DNA from: Paraburkholderia sp. FT54
GTDB lineage: Bacteria > Pseudomonadota > Gammaproteobacteria > Burkholderiales > Burkholderiaceae
Length of the DNA stretch: 64,000 nt
Direction of reading: 5' to 3'
NCBI RefSeq assembly: GCF_031585635.1
Contig: NZ_CP134196.1
Location: 372,001 to 436,000 of the forward strand
The position numbers and the translations under genes are program-made. The notes beneath the pieces are model-generated. The model had not been told where the DNA came from, ran no database searches, and saw only the letters and a program-made list of their open reading frames with translations. Of the stretch, positions 1 to 9,770 are shown piece by piece (the stretch's first letter is position 1; each line of letters begins with the position of its first letter).

Positions 1-3
1 TGC

Positions 4-2187
4 TTAGAACTGCAGCGTTGCGCTGGCTACGGCCGTGCGCGTCGGCGACGGCGCCACGTAGTAGCCCCACGCCGTCGTCCAGTAACGGCGATTGAAGAGG
101 TTGTTGATCCCCGCGCGGAACGTCACGTCCTTGCCGGCGATCTTCGTCTCATACCGGCCGCTCAGATCGAACGTGGTATAGGCGGGCACGAACTGCGTGT
201 TCTGCGCGTCGACGGCCTGGTTGCTGACGTACTTGCCGCCGAACGCCAGCGTCAGCGGACGCAGATACGACGGGTTGTATTCGATGCGGCCCGTCACGGT
301 GAAGCGCGGCGCGCCGTAGATGCGCTTGCCTTCCACGTTCGGGTCGTTCACGTCCACTGCCTTCGTGTCGAGCCACATCACGCCGCCCAGCACGCGCCAT
401 TCGCTTGTCAGCGCAAGCCAGCCGCTCGCGTCGACGCCCTGGAAGCGCTTCGTGCCGTCCTGCACGAAAATGTTGTCGACGTTCGTGTAGTTGTAGCCCT
501 GATCGACGCGGAACAGCGCGAGGTTGGCGCCCCACTTGGCACGGTCGGTTTTAAAGCCGACCTCGTACTGCTTGCTGCGCAGCGGACCATAGGTAGCCGG
601 GAAGTTGGCGTTGAAGTTCGCCGCCGAACCACCCTGTTCCAGCGACTCCACGTAGCTCGCGTACAGCGTCGAGTACGGGTCGGTCTTGAACATCAGCGCG
701 AAGGTCGGCGTGACCGGGTCCGCCTGGTATTGCGACGTCACCGCGCCGCTCGGATCGTATACGTGCTGCTGGTATTGCGTGTAGCGCACGCCGACCAGCG
801 CCGACAGATGCGACGCGAGCTGCACGGTGTCACTCGCGTACACGGCGGCTTGCGTGGTGCGCTGCTGACGGTACAGGTCCGAGCCGATGCTGACTTCGTC
901 GTTGGTCAGCAAGGTGCTGCTGTACAGATTGCCGTTGCCGAGGAAGTAGCCTTCGTTCCAACCCGTGCTATTGCTGTACTCGCTGGTTTGCGTTTCGAAA
1001 CCGGCGCCTACCACCACGTCGTGCTTGATGCTGCCGGTGTTGAAGTGGCCTTGCACCATGGCGTCGACGTTCTGATAGAAGTAGCGCGTCATGGCCGCAT
1101 ACAGTGTGTTCGAGTAGTTGCCCGCGGGGTCGGAAACGAACAGGAAGCTATCCGAGTTGGTCCGATTCTCCTTGGCGAAGCGGTACTTGATGCTCGCATG
1201 CCAGTTCTCGGAGAGGCGGTAATCGAGCCCCGTGCCGAACGAGGCCATTTCCGTCTGGTAGTAATTCTGCGGCTGCGTGAGCGCGTGGGTGACTTTGCTC
1301 GCGTCGGGAATGCCGCCCGCGTCGGCGCCGAACATCAGGCCGAACAGCGTGCCGTTGGTTTTGCGCTTCTGATAGAACGCGTCGGCGCTCCACGTCAGGT
1401 CCGGCGTGATGCGGAAGTCGAACGCGAGCGACGCGACCTGGCGGCGCACGTGGCCGTGGTCTTCGGCGGTGTTGCCGTCTTCGTTGACGAGGTTCAGGCG
1501 ATAGCCGAAACGGTCGTCATTGCCGAAGCGGCCGCCCAGATCGACGGCCTCGCTGAACACGCCAGCCGACCTGTAGCCGATTGAGATGCTGCGGTACGGC
1601 GTGTCGGTGGGCCGCTTCAACACGTAGTTGACGATGCCGCCCGGCGAGCCGAAGCCGTACATGAAGCCGGACAGTCCCTTGAGCAATTCGACCTGCTCGA
1701 ACGGTTCGAGCGAGAGGTCGGTATCCCACGACGGGAAGGTCTGGCCGTCCACCTTGATGCTGTTCAACGTGTCGATCGGCATGCCGCGCACGGTGAACAT
1801 CGAATTTTCGCTGATCGCGTTGTCACTGATCACCGACACTGCCGGATCGTATTTGTACAGATCATTGGCGGTCGTCGCGAACAGATCCTGCGCTTCCTCG
1901 CTCGTTACGACGTGAGTCGAGAACGGCGTGTCCACCTGCTTGCGCAAACCCAGCGCGCCCTCGCTGACCGTGTCGGCCTGCGCCACGGTGGTGTCTTTCG
2001 ACGCCGAGACGCTCACGGCCGGTAGCGTCGCGCCGGCGTCGCTGGCCGCGGCCTGCGCCCAGCCTGAAGTCGACAGCGTGGAAAGCGTCAAACCGATGCT
2101 GGCCAGAAGCCCCGCGCTCAGCAGCGAGGGAGTACGGCGTTGGCCGCGCACAAACGCCGGTCGGCCGGCGACAAAGAATTTCTGCAT
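4..2187 (-). CDS. TonB-dependent siderophore receptor
   Basis: A 727-residue outer-membrane receptor that would import a ferric siderophore using TonB energy. Residues 1-45 form a long signal peptide ending near SGWAQA, followed by a TonB-box-like stretch (LPAVSVSAS). The plug domain spans about residues 80-190 (FTVRGMPID, then GSPGGIVNYVLKRP), and the rest is a 22-strand-type barrel ending in ATLQF with the usual terminal Phe. There is no N-terminal secretin/STN extension, so it should be a plain receptor and not a signalling transducer of the FecA/FpvA kind. The length is normal for the FhuE/FoxA-like class. It is transcribed away from icd, with a Fur-like palindrome about 120 bp upstream, which suggests iron repression. 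The siderophore cannot be named from sequence. Confidence in the class is high. Confidence 0.93.
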   Translation of the reverse strand: MQKFFVAGRPAFVRGQRRTPSLLSAGLLASIGLTLSTLSTSGWAQAAASDAGATLPAVSVSASKDTTVAQADTVSEGALGLRKQVDTPFSTHVVTSEEAQDLFATTANDLYKYDPAVSVISDNAISENSMFTVRGMPIDTLNSIKVDGQTFPSWDTDLSLEPFEQVELLKGLSGFMYGFGSPGGIVNYVLKRPTDTPYRSISIGYRSAGVFSEAVDLGGRFGNDDRFGYRLNLVNEDGNTAEDHGHVRRQVASLAFDFRITPDLTWSADAFYQKRKTNGTLFGLMFGADAGGIPDASKVTHALTQPQNYYQTEMASFGTGLDYRLSENWHASIKYRFAKENRTNSDSFLFVSDPAGNYSNTLYAAMTRYFYQNVDAMVQGHFNTGSIKHDVVVGAGFETQTSEYSNSTGWNEGYFLGNGNLYSSTLLTNDEVSIGSDLYRQQRTTQAAVYASDTVQLASHLSALVGVRYTQYQQHVYDPSGAVTSQYQADPVTPTFALMFKTDPYSTLYASYVESLEQGGSAANFNANFPATYGPLRSKQYEVGFKTDRAKWGANLALFRVDQGYNYTNVDNIFVQDGTKRFQGVDASGWLALTSEWRVLGGVMWLDTKAVDVNDPNVEGKRIYGAPRFTVTGRIEYNPSYLRPLTLAFGGKYVSNQAVDAQNTQFVPAYTTFDLSGRYETKIAGKDVTFRAGINNLFNRRYWTTAWGYYVAPSPTRTAVASATLQF

Positions 2188-2304
2188 GTTATTCGAATTG
2201 GACAGCGTGACGCCTGTCGCGCACCGGAGTCGTGCGAAACGGCTTCATCAGATACGTGTGGTTGAAGTAATCGAAGTGTAAGAATTCCAGCGAACTCAAA
2301 TGGT

Positions 2305-2323
2305 AATGCATATGATTCGCATT
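2305..2323 (-). promoter_or_regulatory. Candidate Fur box upstream of the siderophore receptor
   Basis: The sequence AATGCATATGATTCGCATT is an imperfect 19-bp palindrome with perfect outer arms (AATGC/GCATT) in an A+T-rich stretch. It resembles the Fur consensus built from GATAAT-type hexamers. It lies between the receptor start (2187) and the icd start (2602), as expected for an iron-regulated receptor promoter. The Fur assignment is inferred from shape and context. Confidence 0.6.
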
Positions 2324-2350
2324 AATAATTTATTTGTTCTGATTGGATAA

Positions 2351-2379
2351 GTCATCTATAAGACATCTGTCATAAGACA
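2351..2379. promoter_or_regulatory. Repeated ATAAGACAT motif, possible operator
   Basis: Two copies of ATAAGACAT lie 14 bp apart here. The second is part of TGTCATAAGACA (2368-2379), an inverted repeat with TGTC/GACA arms. It differs by one or two bases from the two TGTC-N4-GACA sites in front of the glucarate operon in this window. Its position between the receptor and icd would allow control of either gene. No regulator can be assigned from sequence alone. Confidence 0.35.
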
Positions 2380-2499
2380 TGCAAAAATCGGCTCAAAGCC
2401 TTAGCTGGCGGGGCTTGACCCCGTCGAGGACGTCGGCGGGACATGTTTGTTTAGCAGCGCATGGAGGAAAACGCGCATATACTCACGCTCTGGCCGTAG

Positions 2500-4830
<2,331 letters not shown>

Positions 4831-4866
4831 AGCACGGAAGCAGGCACAGAAGTAAGCGGTAAACAT

Positions 4867-4900
4867 GACGATGGCGCTTTCGAGCGCCATCGTCGTTTTT
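4867..4900 (+). terminator. Intrinsic terminator after icd
   Basis: A perfect 12-bp stem (GACGATGGCGCT/AGCGCCATCGTC) closes a TTCG tetraloop and is followed by GTTTTT. This is a textbook Rho-independent terminator. It lies 36 bp after the icd stop and reads in the icd direction; on the other strand no T-run follows the stem. Confidence 0.95.
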
Positions 4901-4931
4901 ACTCCAACGTGAGAAACGGCCATACCGGCCA

Positions 4932-5162
4932 TCACACGTGAACGATTTCCCAATCGCTGAGCTTCTCCGGAATTTCAAGCGTCGACGTGTCGTCGCCTTC
5001 AGAGAGATGCGGGCAGATCAAGCCGCGCGCGAGGTCGTCGGCGGCCTGTTGCGGGCTGGCGAATTCACCGAGCGTTTCGTTGCCGTAGGTTGCCTCCCAC
5101 CCGTCCTGACCCGGCAGAATGTAGAACGCTCCCTGATTCGAACCAAAGCGAAAGCCTTTCAT
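4932..5162 (-). CDS. Small conserved-type hypothetical protein (76 aa)
   Basis: A short, acidic, soluble protein with no signal peptide or membrane segment. It starts MKGFRFGSNQGAFYILPG and contains a W/Y-rich centre (DGWEATYGNE) followed by a helix-like ASPQQAADDLARG stretch. The ATG at 5162 is preferred because GGGAGA lies 8 nt upstream; a further in-frame ATG at 5183 has no such signal. I do not recognise a named domain. It stands convergent to icd, separated by the icd terminator, and is not in an operon. The good ribosome-binding site and ordinary composition support a real gene, but the function is unknown. Confidence 0.7.
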   Translation of the reverse strand: MKGFRFGSNQGAFYILPGQDGWEATYGNETLGEFASPQQAADDLARGLICPHLSEGDDTSTLEIPEKLSDWEIVHV

Positions 5163-5554
5163 TTTTAGTCTCCCAATTACCATTTGAAAACCGCTGTGCC
5201 GTGGCGGCTTCGTTTCACAGGTTGGGATTCTTCAGACAGTGATTCCGTCTCTTCCCATCCGCTCGACTACTGAAGCGCCGGCTCTTGTAAAGGAGTCTAC
5301 GTCAGCAGGCAGCGGCGCAACGGGTTGTCAGGCGCCTCGTTCGATTAAAAAATATCGTATAAAAATAAAGACTTATCATCATCATTCCACGATGTGCAAC
5401 ATGGGGCGGCATTGCGAAATGCCGCATTTGTGCCACGCACCACGACTTTTTACGAAGCGCTCGATCGTTCCGCATCGTGAAATTTTGAGGGTTTGTCGTG
5501 ATCTTCGTGCCAGCGGCAGGATGGCCAGACGAGTCGGCCAGCGCCTTCGTCCGT
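5163..5554. other. Intergenic region with one short hairpin and an A+T-rich patch
   Basis: No convincing gene is present. A lower-G+C segment runs from about 5340 to 5480. A short hairpin, CGGCATT-GCGA-AATGCCG, sits at 5407-5424 with no T-run on either strand, so it is not a standard terminator. Weak open frames here lack ribosome-binding sites and family resemblance. Confidence 0.5.
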
Positions 5555-6373
5555 TCACCCGGCAATCCGGCGCAGGAAATCGAGCATCACGCGATTGAAC
5601 AGCGCCGGCCTTTGCAGCGGGGCGAAATGGCTCACGCCGGGCAGCAGAATCAACTCTGCACCGGGAATGGTGCGGGCGAGGTAGTCGGCGTGTTCCGGCT
5701 TGATGAACTCGTCATGCTCGCTGTGCACGATTGCGACCGGCACGCGCACCTGAGCCAGGTCGTTGGAGGAATAGTTCGGCTCGGTTTTCATCATCGTGCT
5801 GACCGCGCCGACGAACGCCTCGAAGTCGTCCGGCGTCGCCGATAGCCGCGCATAGTCTTTGGCATGGCGGCTGAAGCAGCGCTCGATCACCGGCGTCGGT
5901 ACAAACGGCTTTGTGCCGCCCGGATCCATATTGCAACCGAAGAAGAACACGCCTGTCACACGCTCCGGCGCGGTGATCCCCAACACCATCGCGACGCAGG
6001 CGCCGTCGCTCCAACCGACCAGCGCGGCGCGTTCGAGTTGTAACGTATCCATGACGGCCAGCACGTCGGACGCCATCAGCTCGTAACGATAGGGCCGCGC
6101 GTCGCGGGTGCTGCGGCCGTGGCCGCGGCTATCGACGACCACCACGCGATGCCCCGCGCCGAGCAGCGCGGGAAGCTGGTAGCCCCAATTGCCGCTGTGC
6201 CCAAGACCGCCGTGCAACAGAATCACCGGCGCGCCTGCTCCATACGACGCGTACCAGATTCGCGCGCCTTCGTGCTCCACGTGGCCTTCGTCGCTCGGGA
6301 CCGGCAGCGGCGCTGGGCCGTGGGCTGCGAAGTGCTCGAGGTCGTCGTCGTGCGGATTGGTGGAGGATTCCAT
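5555..6373 (-). CDS. Alpha/beta-fold hydrolase
   Basis: A 272-residue cytoplasmic hydrolase of the alpha/beta fold. The oxyanion-hole motif HGG is at 54-56 and the nucleophile elbow GWSDGA places Ser122. The acid is probably Asp221 (SEHDEF) and the catalytic base His249 (GVSHFAP), so the triad is complete. The DSRGHGRS segment is typical of esterase/lactonase-like members such as 3-oxoadipate enol-lactonase relatives, but the substrate cannot be inferred. It stands alone on the minus strand. A near-perfect inverted repeat begins 20 bp upstream of the start (6393-6427), suggesting dedicated control by a regulator not obvious nearby. Confidence 0.9.
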   Translation of the reverse strand: MESSTNPHDDDLEHFAAHGPAPLPVPSDEGHVEHEGARIWYASYGAGAPVILLHGGLGHSGNWGYQLPALLGAGHRVVVVDSRGHGRSTRDARPYRYELMASDVLAVMDTLQLERAALVGWSDGACVAMVLGITAPERVTGVFFFGCNMDPGGTKPFVPTPVIERCFSRHAKDYARLSATPDDFEAFVGAVSTMMKTEPNYSSNDLAQVRVPVAIVHSEHDEFIKPEHADYLARTIPGAELILLPGVSHFAPLQRPALFNRVMLDFLRRIAG

Positions 6374-6392
6374 CGCCGTTGTCTCCGCTGTC

Positions 6393-6427
6393 GACCAGAG
6401 TTGGCGCTTTGGCGCCTCACTCTGGTC
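6393..6427. promoter_or_regulatory. Operator-like inverted repeat upstream of the alpha/beta hydrolase
   Basis: Perfect 9-bp arms GACCAGAGT (6393-6401) and ACTCTGGTC (6419-6427) flank a 17-bp centre that contains a second symmetry, GGCGC-TTT-GGCGCC. The site ends 20 bp before the hydrolase ATG, a typical place for a repressor site or a 5'-UTR hairpin. No binding protein is identified. Confidence 0.55.
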
Positions 6428-6524
6428 GCATGCAAGTTGGCTGCTGTGCGAATTCTCTAGGTTGCCAGCGTTGCCACCCGGAAATCAACAGACTACGAGT
6501 TTTTGCGTGCCGGCAATGCCGCTG

Positions 6525-6672
6525 TCACTGCATGCCGGACGACTCGTAGTTCACATCCGAGACCACTCCGTTCGGGTCGATGGTCACGACGTAGCCGGCG
6601 GGTCTGCCCAGCAACGCGACAACCTGTTCGCGCGTCGTCTCGCCTTTGACGCGCCGCTCGGGACATCGACAC
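6525..6672 (-). pseudogene. 3' remnant of a SmpA/OmlA-like small lipoprotein gene
   Basis: The minus-strand reading ending at 6525 encodes about 46 residues that look like the C-terminal half of a SmpA/OmlA (BamE-like) domain: GETTREQVVALLGRPAG, then TIDPNGVVSDVNY. In that family a signal peptide, lipobox and N-terminal strand precede this part. Here the frame runs instead into the 3' end of the DUF3443 gene with no start signal or lipobox, so the 5' half is missing. It is best read as a truncated relic left by a deletion or rearrangement next to the DUF3443 gene. An 8-bp inverted repeat, ACTACGAG/CTCGTAGT (6492-6550), overlaps its end. Confidence 0.5.
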
Positions 6673-8001
6673 TCAGCTCGAAACGTAAGCGACGTACGGC
6701 CCCGTGCCACCGCCCGCAGACGCGCGGCCAGAAATGCCGTAATACACATGACGGCCGTAAAAGAACGGCAGACCGAAGTCGAACTGCCGGGTCATATAGA
6801 TGCCAAGGTTGTTGAACGCGTTATTCCCCGATGCGTTCAGTGTCGCGCCGTTTGCGACATTGAAGCCGAGCGTCACGCTCGCCGGATTGGTGCCCACCAG
6901 CGTCGAGGTCCGGCCCACGGTCGCAGTCGGGATGTAGTATCCAGAAGACGGGTCGCGAGCGATCGTCGTGTCCGGAAAGAACAGCACCGTCGAGCCCGAA
7001 TCGAAGAACGTCTTCGTGAACACGGCGCCGCCATAGGAGGACGTGAAGTCGCCGTTCGAGTTCGTGCGCAAAATCGGCGCGCCCGCGCCGTTCAGCACGT
7101 TATTGGCCTGGGTGTCGATGCCGAACACGAGCGTGCCTTGAGCCGTCGCGCTGCCGCTATCGGACACCTGCGCCATTTCCAGAATCACACCGTTGTTGTC
7201 CTGCGGGAATCGCGCGACCGGGTTGCTGATCTGTTTCGCGACGGGCACCGAGGTGACGTTGCCCGCATTGGTGTAATAGAACTGCGAGAGCGCTGTCAGC
7301 GCGCACTGCGAACCGCAGTCCGTCGGGCTCACGCCGATGCCGAGAATGCCGTTCGCGCCGAGATCGGCCGCAGTGGCCAGAGGCCGGCCCACCTGGCATT
7401 CGCTCGGCGCGGCAATCGTCAACGCCGCATCGCCGATCACATGGATCGGCACCGACGCGGCAATCTCGCTCGACAGCGCGATGTCCGCGAGTTGCACCGA
7501 ACCCCATGCATAGCCGCTGCCGAACAACGCGCATTCGGCGAGCGGCAGGCCGCTCGATTGATCTGTTTCGGCGGTGAGCGCATTGAAAGTGGCAGTCGGG
7601 ATCGCGGAGCGAACCAGACGCAGTCCGAACGACGCCGTATCGACGATCACGTTTGGAATCGTCGTGCAACTTGCGCTCGCGTTGGAGCCGGGGGCGCAAA
7701 TCTTGACGCTGACCATCGGCTGATTGTGAATGCCCGTTCCGCTGACCATCACCGACATCGTATTGCCGGCGCCGGCCGGTGTGGGCACGGCAGACGCGTC
7801 GACGGCGAGCACGTTGGATGTCGAGTCGCCGGTTACGGGATTGGACGTTGTGCCGCCCGGGGCCGCCGGCGCACTGGCGGCGGCCGGTGCATTAGCCGTC
7901 GAGTTGCTGCTGGCGCCACCGCCGCCGCCGCCGCAGCCGGCGAGACTGAGTGCCATGCCGAGCCCGAGCGCCGCGGCAATCATCCTAGCGATTTTGCGCA
8001 C
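6673..8001 (-). CDS. DUF3443 lipoprotein with pepsin-like motifs
   Basis: A 442-residue secreted lipoprotein. The signal peptide ends in a lipobox (LAGC, Cys23) followed by a glycine run and a long Ser/Ala/Pro linker to about residue 80. The rest matches the DUF3443 family common in Burkholderia. Two Asp motifs stand out: D121-T-A-S after IPNVIV, and D334-S-G-S after KTFF. Between them is NGILGIG (217-223), recalling the DGILGLG loop of pepsin-family proteases. In typical DUF3443 proteins I recall the first motif as DTGS, so Gly-to-Ala here is notable. It lies 30 bp downstream of the DUF2844 gene in the same direction, a recurring pair. A protease role is my inference; the family has no function known to me. 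Confidence 0.85.
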   Translation of the reverse strand: MRKIARMIAAALGLGMALSLAGCGGGGGGASSNSTANAPAAASAPAAPGGTTSNPVTGDSTSNVLAVDASAVPTPAGAGNTMSVMVSGTGIHNQPMVSVKICAPGSNASASCTTIPNVIVDTASFGLRLVRSAIPTATFNALTAETDQSSGLPLAECALFGSGYAWGSVQLADIALSSEIAASVPIHVIGDAALTIAAPSECQVGRPLATAADLGANGILGIGVSPTDCGSQCALTALSQFYYTNAGNVTSVPVAKQISNPVARFPQDNNGVILEMAQVSDSGSATAQGTLVFGIDTQANNVLNGAGAPILRTNSNGDFTSSYGGAVFTKTFFDSGSTVLFFPDTTIARDPSSGYYIPTATVGRTSTLVGTNPASVTLGFNVANGATLNASGNNAFNNLGIYMTRQFDFGLPFFYGRHVYYGISGRASAGGGTGPYVAYVSS

Positions 8002-8031
8002 TGTTGTTCTCTCTCTAATGATTTTAATGAG

Positions 8032-8538
8032 TTACTTGATATCGTCAGCGCTCACACCTTGCGGCAGCGCTTGCGGTAAATACGCGCGGCCCACGAATGC
8101 GCCCATATGGCCGCCGGTCTCCACGACCAGCGCGGACTGATGCACGACGGCGGGTCCGTAGCCACCGCCCTGGGTGGCGTGGGCGTCGGTGAGTGCCTGA
8201 ACATAAGACGGGAAGTAAGTGGCGAGCAGCGTTTTGAGCGGCGGCATGGTCGGGCCTTCCCAACTCAACGCAAAGACGGTATTGCTCGCGCCGATGTACT
8301 CGCTCACCACGGTGCCCGATGGCAGCGTCGTCTGGCTCACGGTGTAATTCGCCGAGGCCTCGCTGCCGCTGGCCGCGAAGCGCGCCACCGCTGCGCTATT
8401 CTGGCCGGCCACTCCTGCGCTCGTGCTGCTGGCCGTGACCGGATAGGTCGGCGCGCCGCCCAACGCTGCATAGGCCGGAGCGACCAGAGCGAACGACGCC
8501 GCGCTCACCACGAGCATTCGAAATTGCCTGATTATCAT
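8032..8538 (-). CDS. DUF2844 family secreted protein
   Basis: A 168-residue exported protein. An N-terminal hydrophobic signal peptide ends near PAYAALGG, followed by an SEASANYTVSQ...SGTVVSEYI core that fits DUF2844, a family found next to DUF3443 genes in Burkholderia. No Cys pairs or catalytic motifs are evident; the body looks beta-rich and globular. It is the first gene of a two-gene unit with DUF3443, so both products probably act together in the cell envelope or outside the cell. An alternative start is the Met at residue 8. Function unknown. Confidence 0.82.
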   Translation of the reverse strand: MIIRQFRMLVVSAASFALVAPAYAALGGAPTYPVTASSTSAGVAGQNSAAVARFAASGSEASANYTVSQTTLPSGTVVSEYIGASNTVFALSWEGPTMPPLKTLLATYFPSYVQALTDAHATQGGGYGPAVVHQSALVVETGGHMGAFVGRAYLPQALPQGVSADDIK

Positions 8539-8777
8539 TGTTTCGTTTTCGAAGTTTTTGGAGTTTGGGCACTATCCGCGCGAACGGTTTTTTATCCTCG
8601 AGTTCGCACGAAAGCGATACTAGCGCGGGCGCGTTTCATCAAATCAGACGATTAATGGCGGTAATCGGGCTTTGTTTGAAAATTAAAGGTAAGGCACATC
8701 GGCGAGCGTAAACGAACGGGCTCGCACGCGATGCTGCGGATTACGCTGACCTGCCGGGGTTTAGCGTGGAAGACCGT

Positions 8778-9671
8778 TTACTCCTCGCCGAGCTTCTCGA
8801 TCAGCATCGCAACGAAGGTTTCAGTCACGGGCGGCAATGTCCTGCCGCGCTTCTTGATGAGGGCGATGGGCCGTGTGAACGCCGGATCGTCGACCGCGCG
8901 CACGATCAGTTCGGGCTCCGCTCTGACTTCGCGGGCCGACGCCGGCAGGATCGTCACGCCGAGCCCGGCGCGCACCATGGCGACCGCGCTCATCATGTAG
9001 GTCGGCTCGCACGCGATCTCCGGCGTGCAGCGGGCGTTCGCGAAAGCGTTGTCGACCACCGCCCGCACGCTCGTGCCCTGGGCGGTCAACACGAGCGGCG
9101 CAGTGGCGAGATCGGCCAGCGTAATGCGCCGCCGCCGGGCAAGCACATGCCGCTTTGGAAACACGGCAACCAGCCGGTCGATGCCGGCATGCAGCACCTC
9201 GAAACCGGCATCGTCGAGCTGGCCGCCGGTCAGTCCGATGTCGACCTCTTCATTACGCACCAACGTATTGACCATGCTGGCAACCACGTCGCGCACATGG
9301 AAGCTCACGCGCGGCACGGCCTTCTTGATGCCCTGCACGAGCTCGGGCAACACGCTGGCCGCGAACGTAGGCAAGCAGGCGATCCGCACGGTGCCGCTCG
9401 CGCCTTTGCCGAGCGCGCGCGCGTCGATCAGCACGTGCTCCATGTCGTGCAGCGACTTCTGCAGGAGCGGCAGCAGTTCACGGCCGGTCGGCGTGAGCGC
9501 GACGTTGCGGCTGTTGCGGTCGAACAGGCGCATGCCGACCGTTTCTTCGAGGCGGCGAATCTGCACCGTTAACGCCGGTTGCGACAGATGCAAACGCGTC
9601 GCCGCGCGCGTGAAGCTGCCCGTTTGCGCGACGGCGATGAACGCGCGGATGTCCCGAAGATTCAGATCCAT
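8778..9671 (-). CDS. LysR-family transcriptional regulator
   Basis: A 297-residue LTTR. The N-terminal winged helix-turn-helix (residues 1-60: MDLNLRDIRAFIAVAQTGSF, then HLSQPALTVQIRRLEE) is followed by a standard periplasmic-binding-like effector domain. It is divergent from the CitMHS-AtuA operon across a 99-bp gap that holds dyad symmetry, so it most likely activates that operon in response to the imported acid. Length and layout are normal for the family. The effector is unknown. Confidence 0.93.
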   Translation of the reverse strand: MDLNLRDIRAFIAVAQTGSFTRAATRLHLSQPALTVQIRRLEETVGMRLFDRNSRNVALTPTGRELLPLLQKSLHDMEHVLIDARALGKGASGTVRIACLPTFAASVLPELVQGIKKAVPRVSFHVRDVVASMVNTLVRNEEVDIGLTGGQLDDAGFEVLHAGIDRLVAVFPKRHVLARRRRITLADLATAPLVLTAQGTSVRAVVDNAFANARCTPEIACEPTYMMSAVAMVRAGLGVTILPASAREVRAEPELIVRAVDDPAFTRPIALIKKRGRTLPPVTETFVAMLIEKLGEE

Positions 9672-9680
9672 GATGGTTTG

Positions 9681-9713
9681 TGATTGCTGCGATCAAATCA
9701 TTTCAATTGATTT
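9681..9713. promoter_or_regulatory. Candidate LysR operator between the divergent genes
   Basis: Two overlapping dyads sit in the gap: TGAT-N7-ATCA (9681-9695) and AAATCA-N7-TGATTT (9695-9713). The second contains the T-N11-A arrangement characteristic of LTTR sites. Placement just upstream of the regulator start and about 60-90 bp before the transporter start fits a shared activator/autorepression site. Confidence 0.5.
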
Positions 9714-9770
9714 ATAGCCGCTTCGAACTTACGCTGGATCGCAGTAAAAAACAATCTCGGAGACAAGCAC

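Noticed and set aside
5302..5565. Possible 87-residue minus-strand gene in the A+T-richer gap
   Set aside because: No translation signal and no recognisable pattern; the region is better called non-coding.
7900..7945. CCG-repeat stretch resembling a microsatellite
   Set aside because: It encodes the poly-Gly run after the DUF3443 lipobox, which is usual in this family, so it is not an independent repeat.
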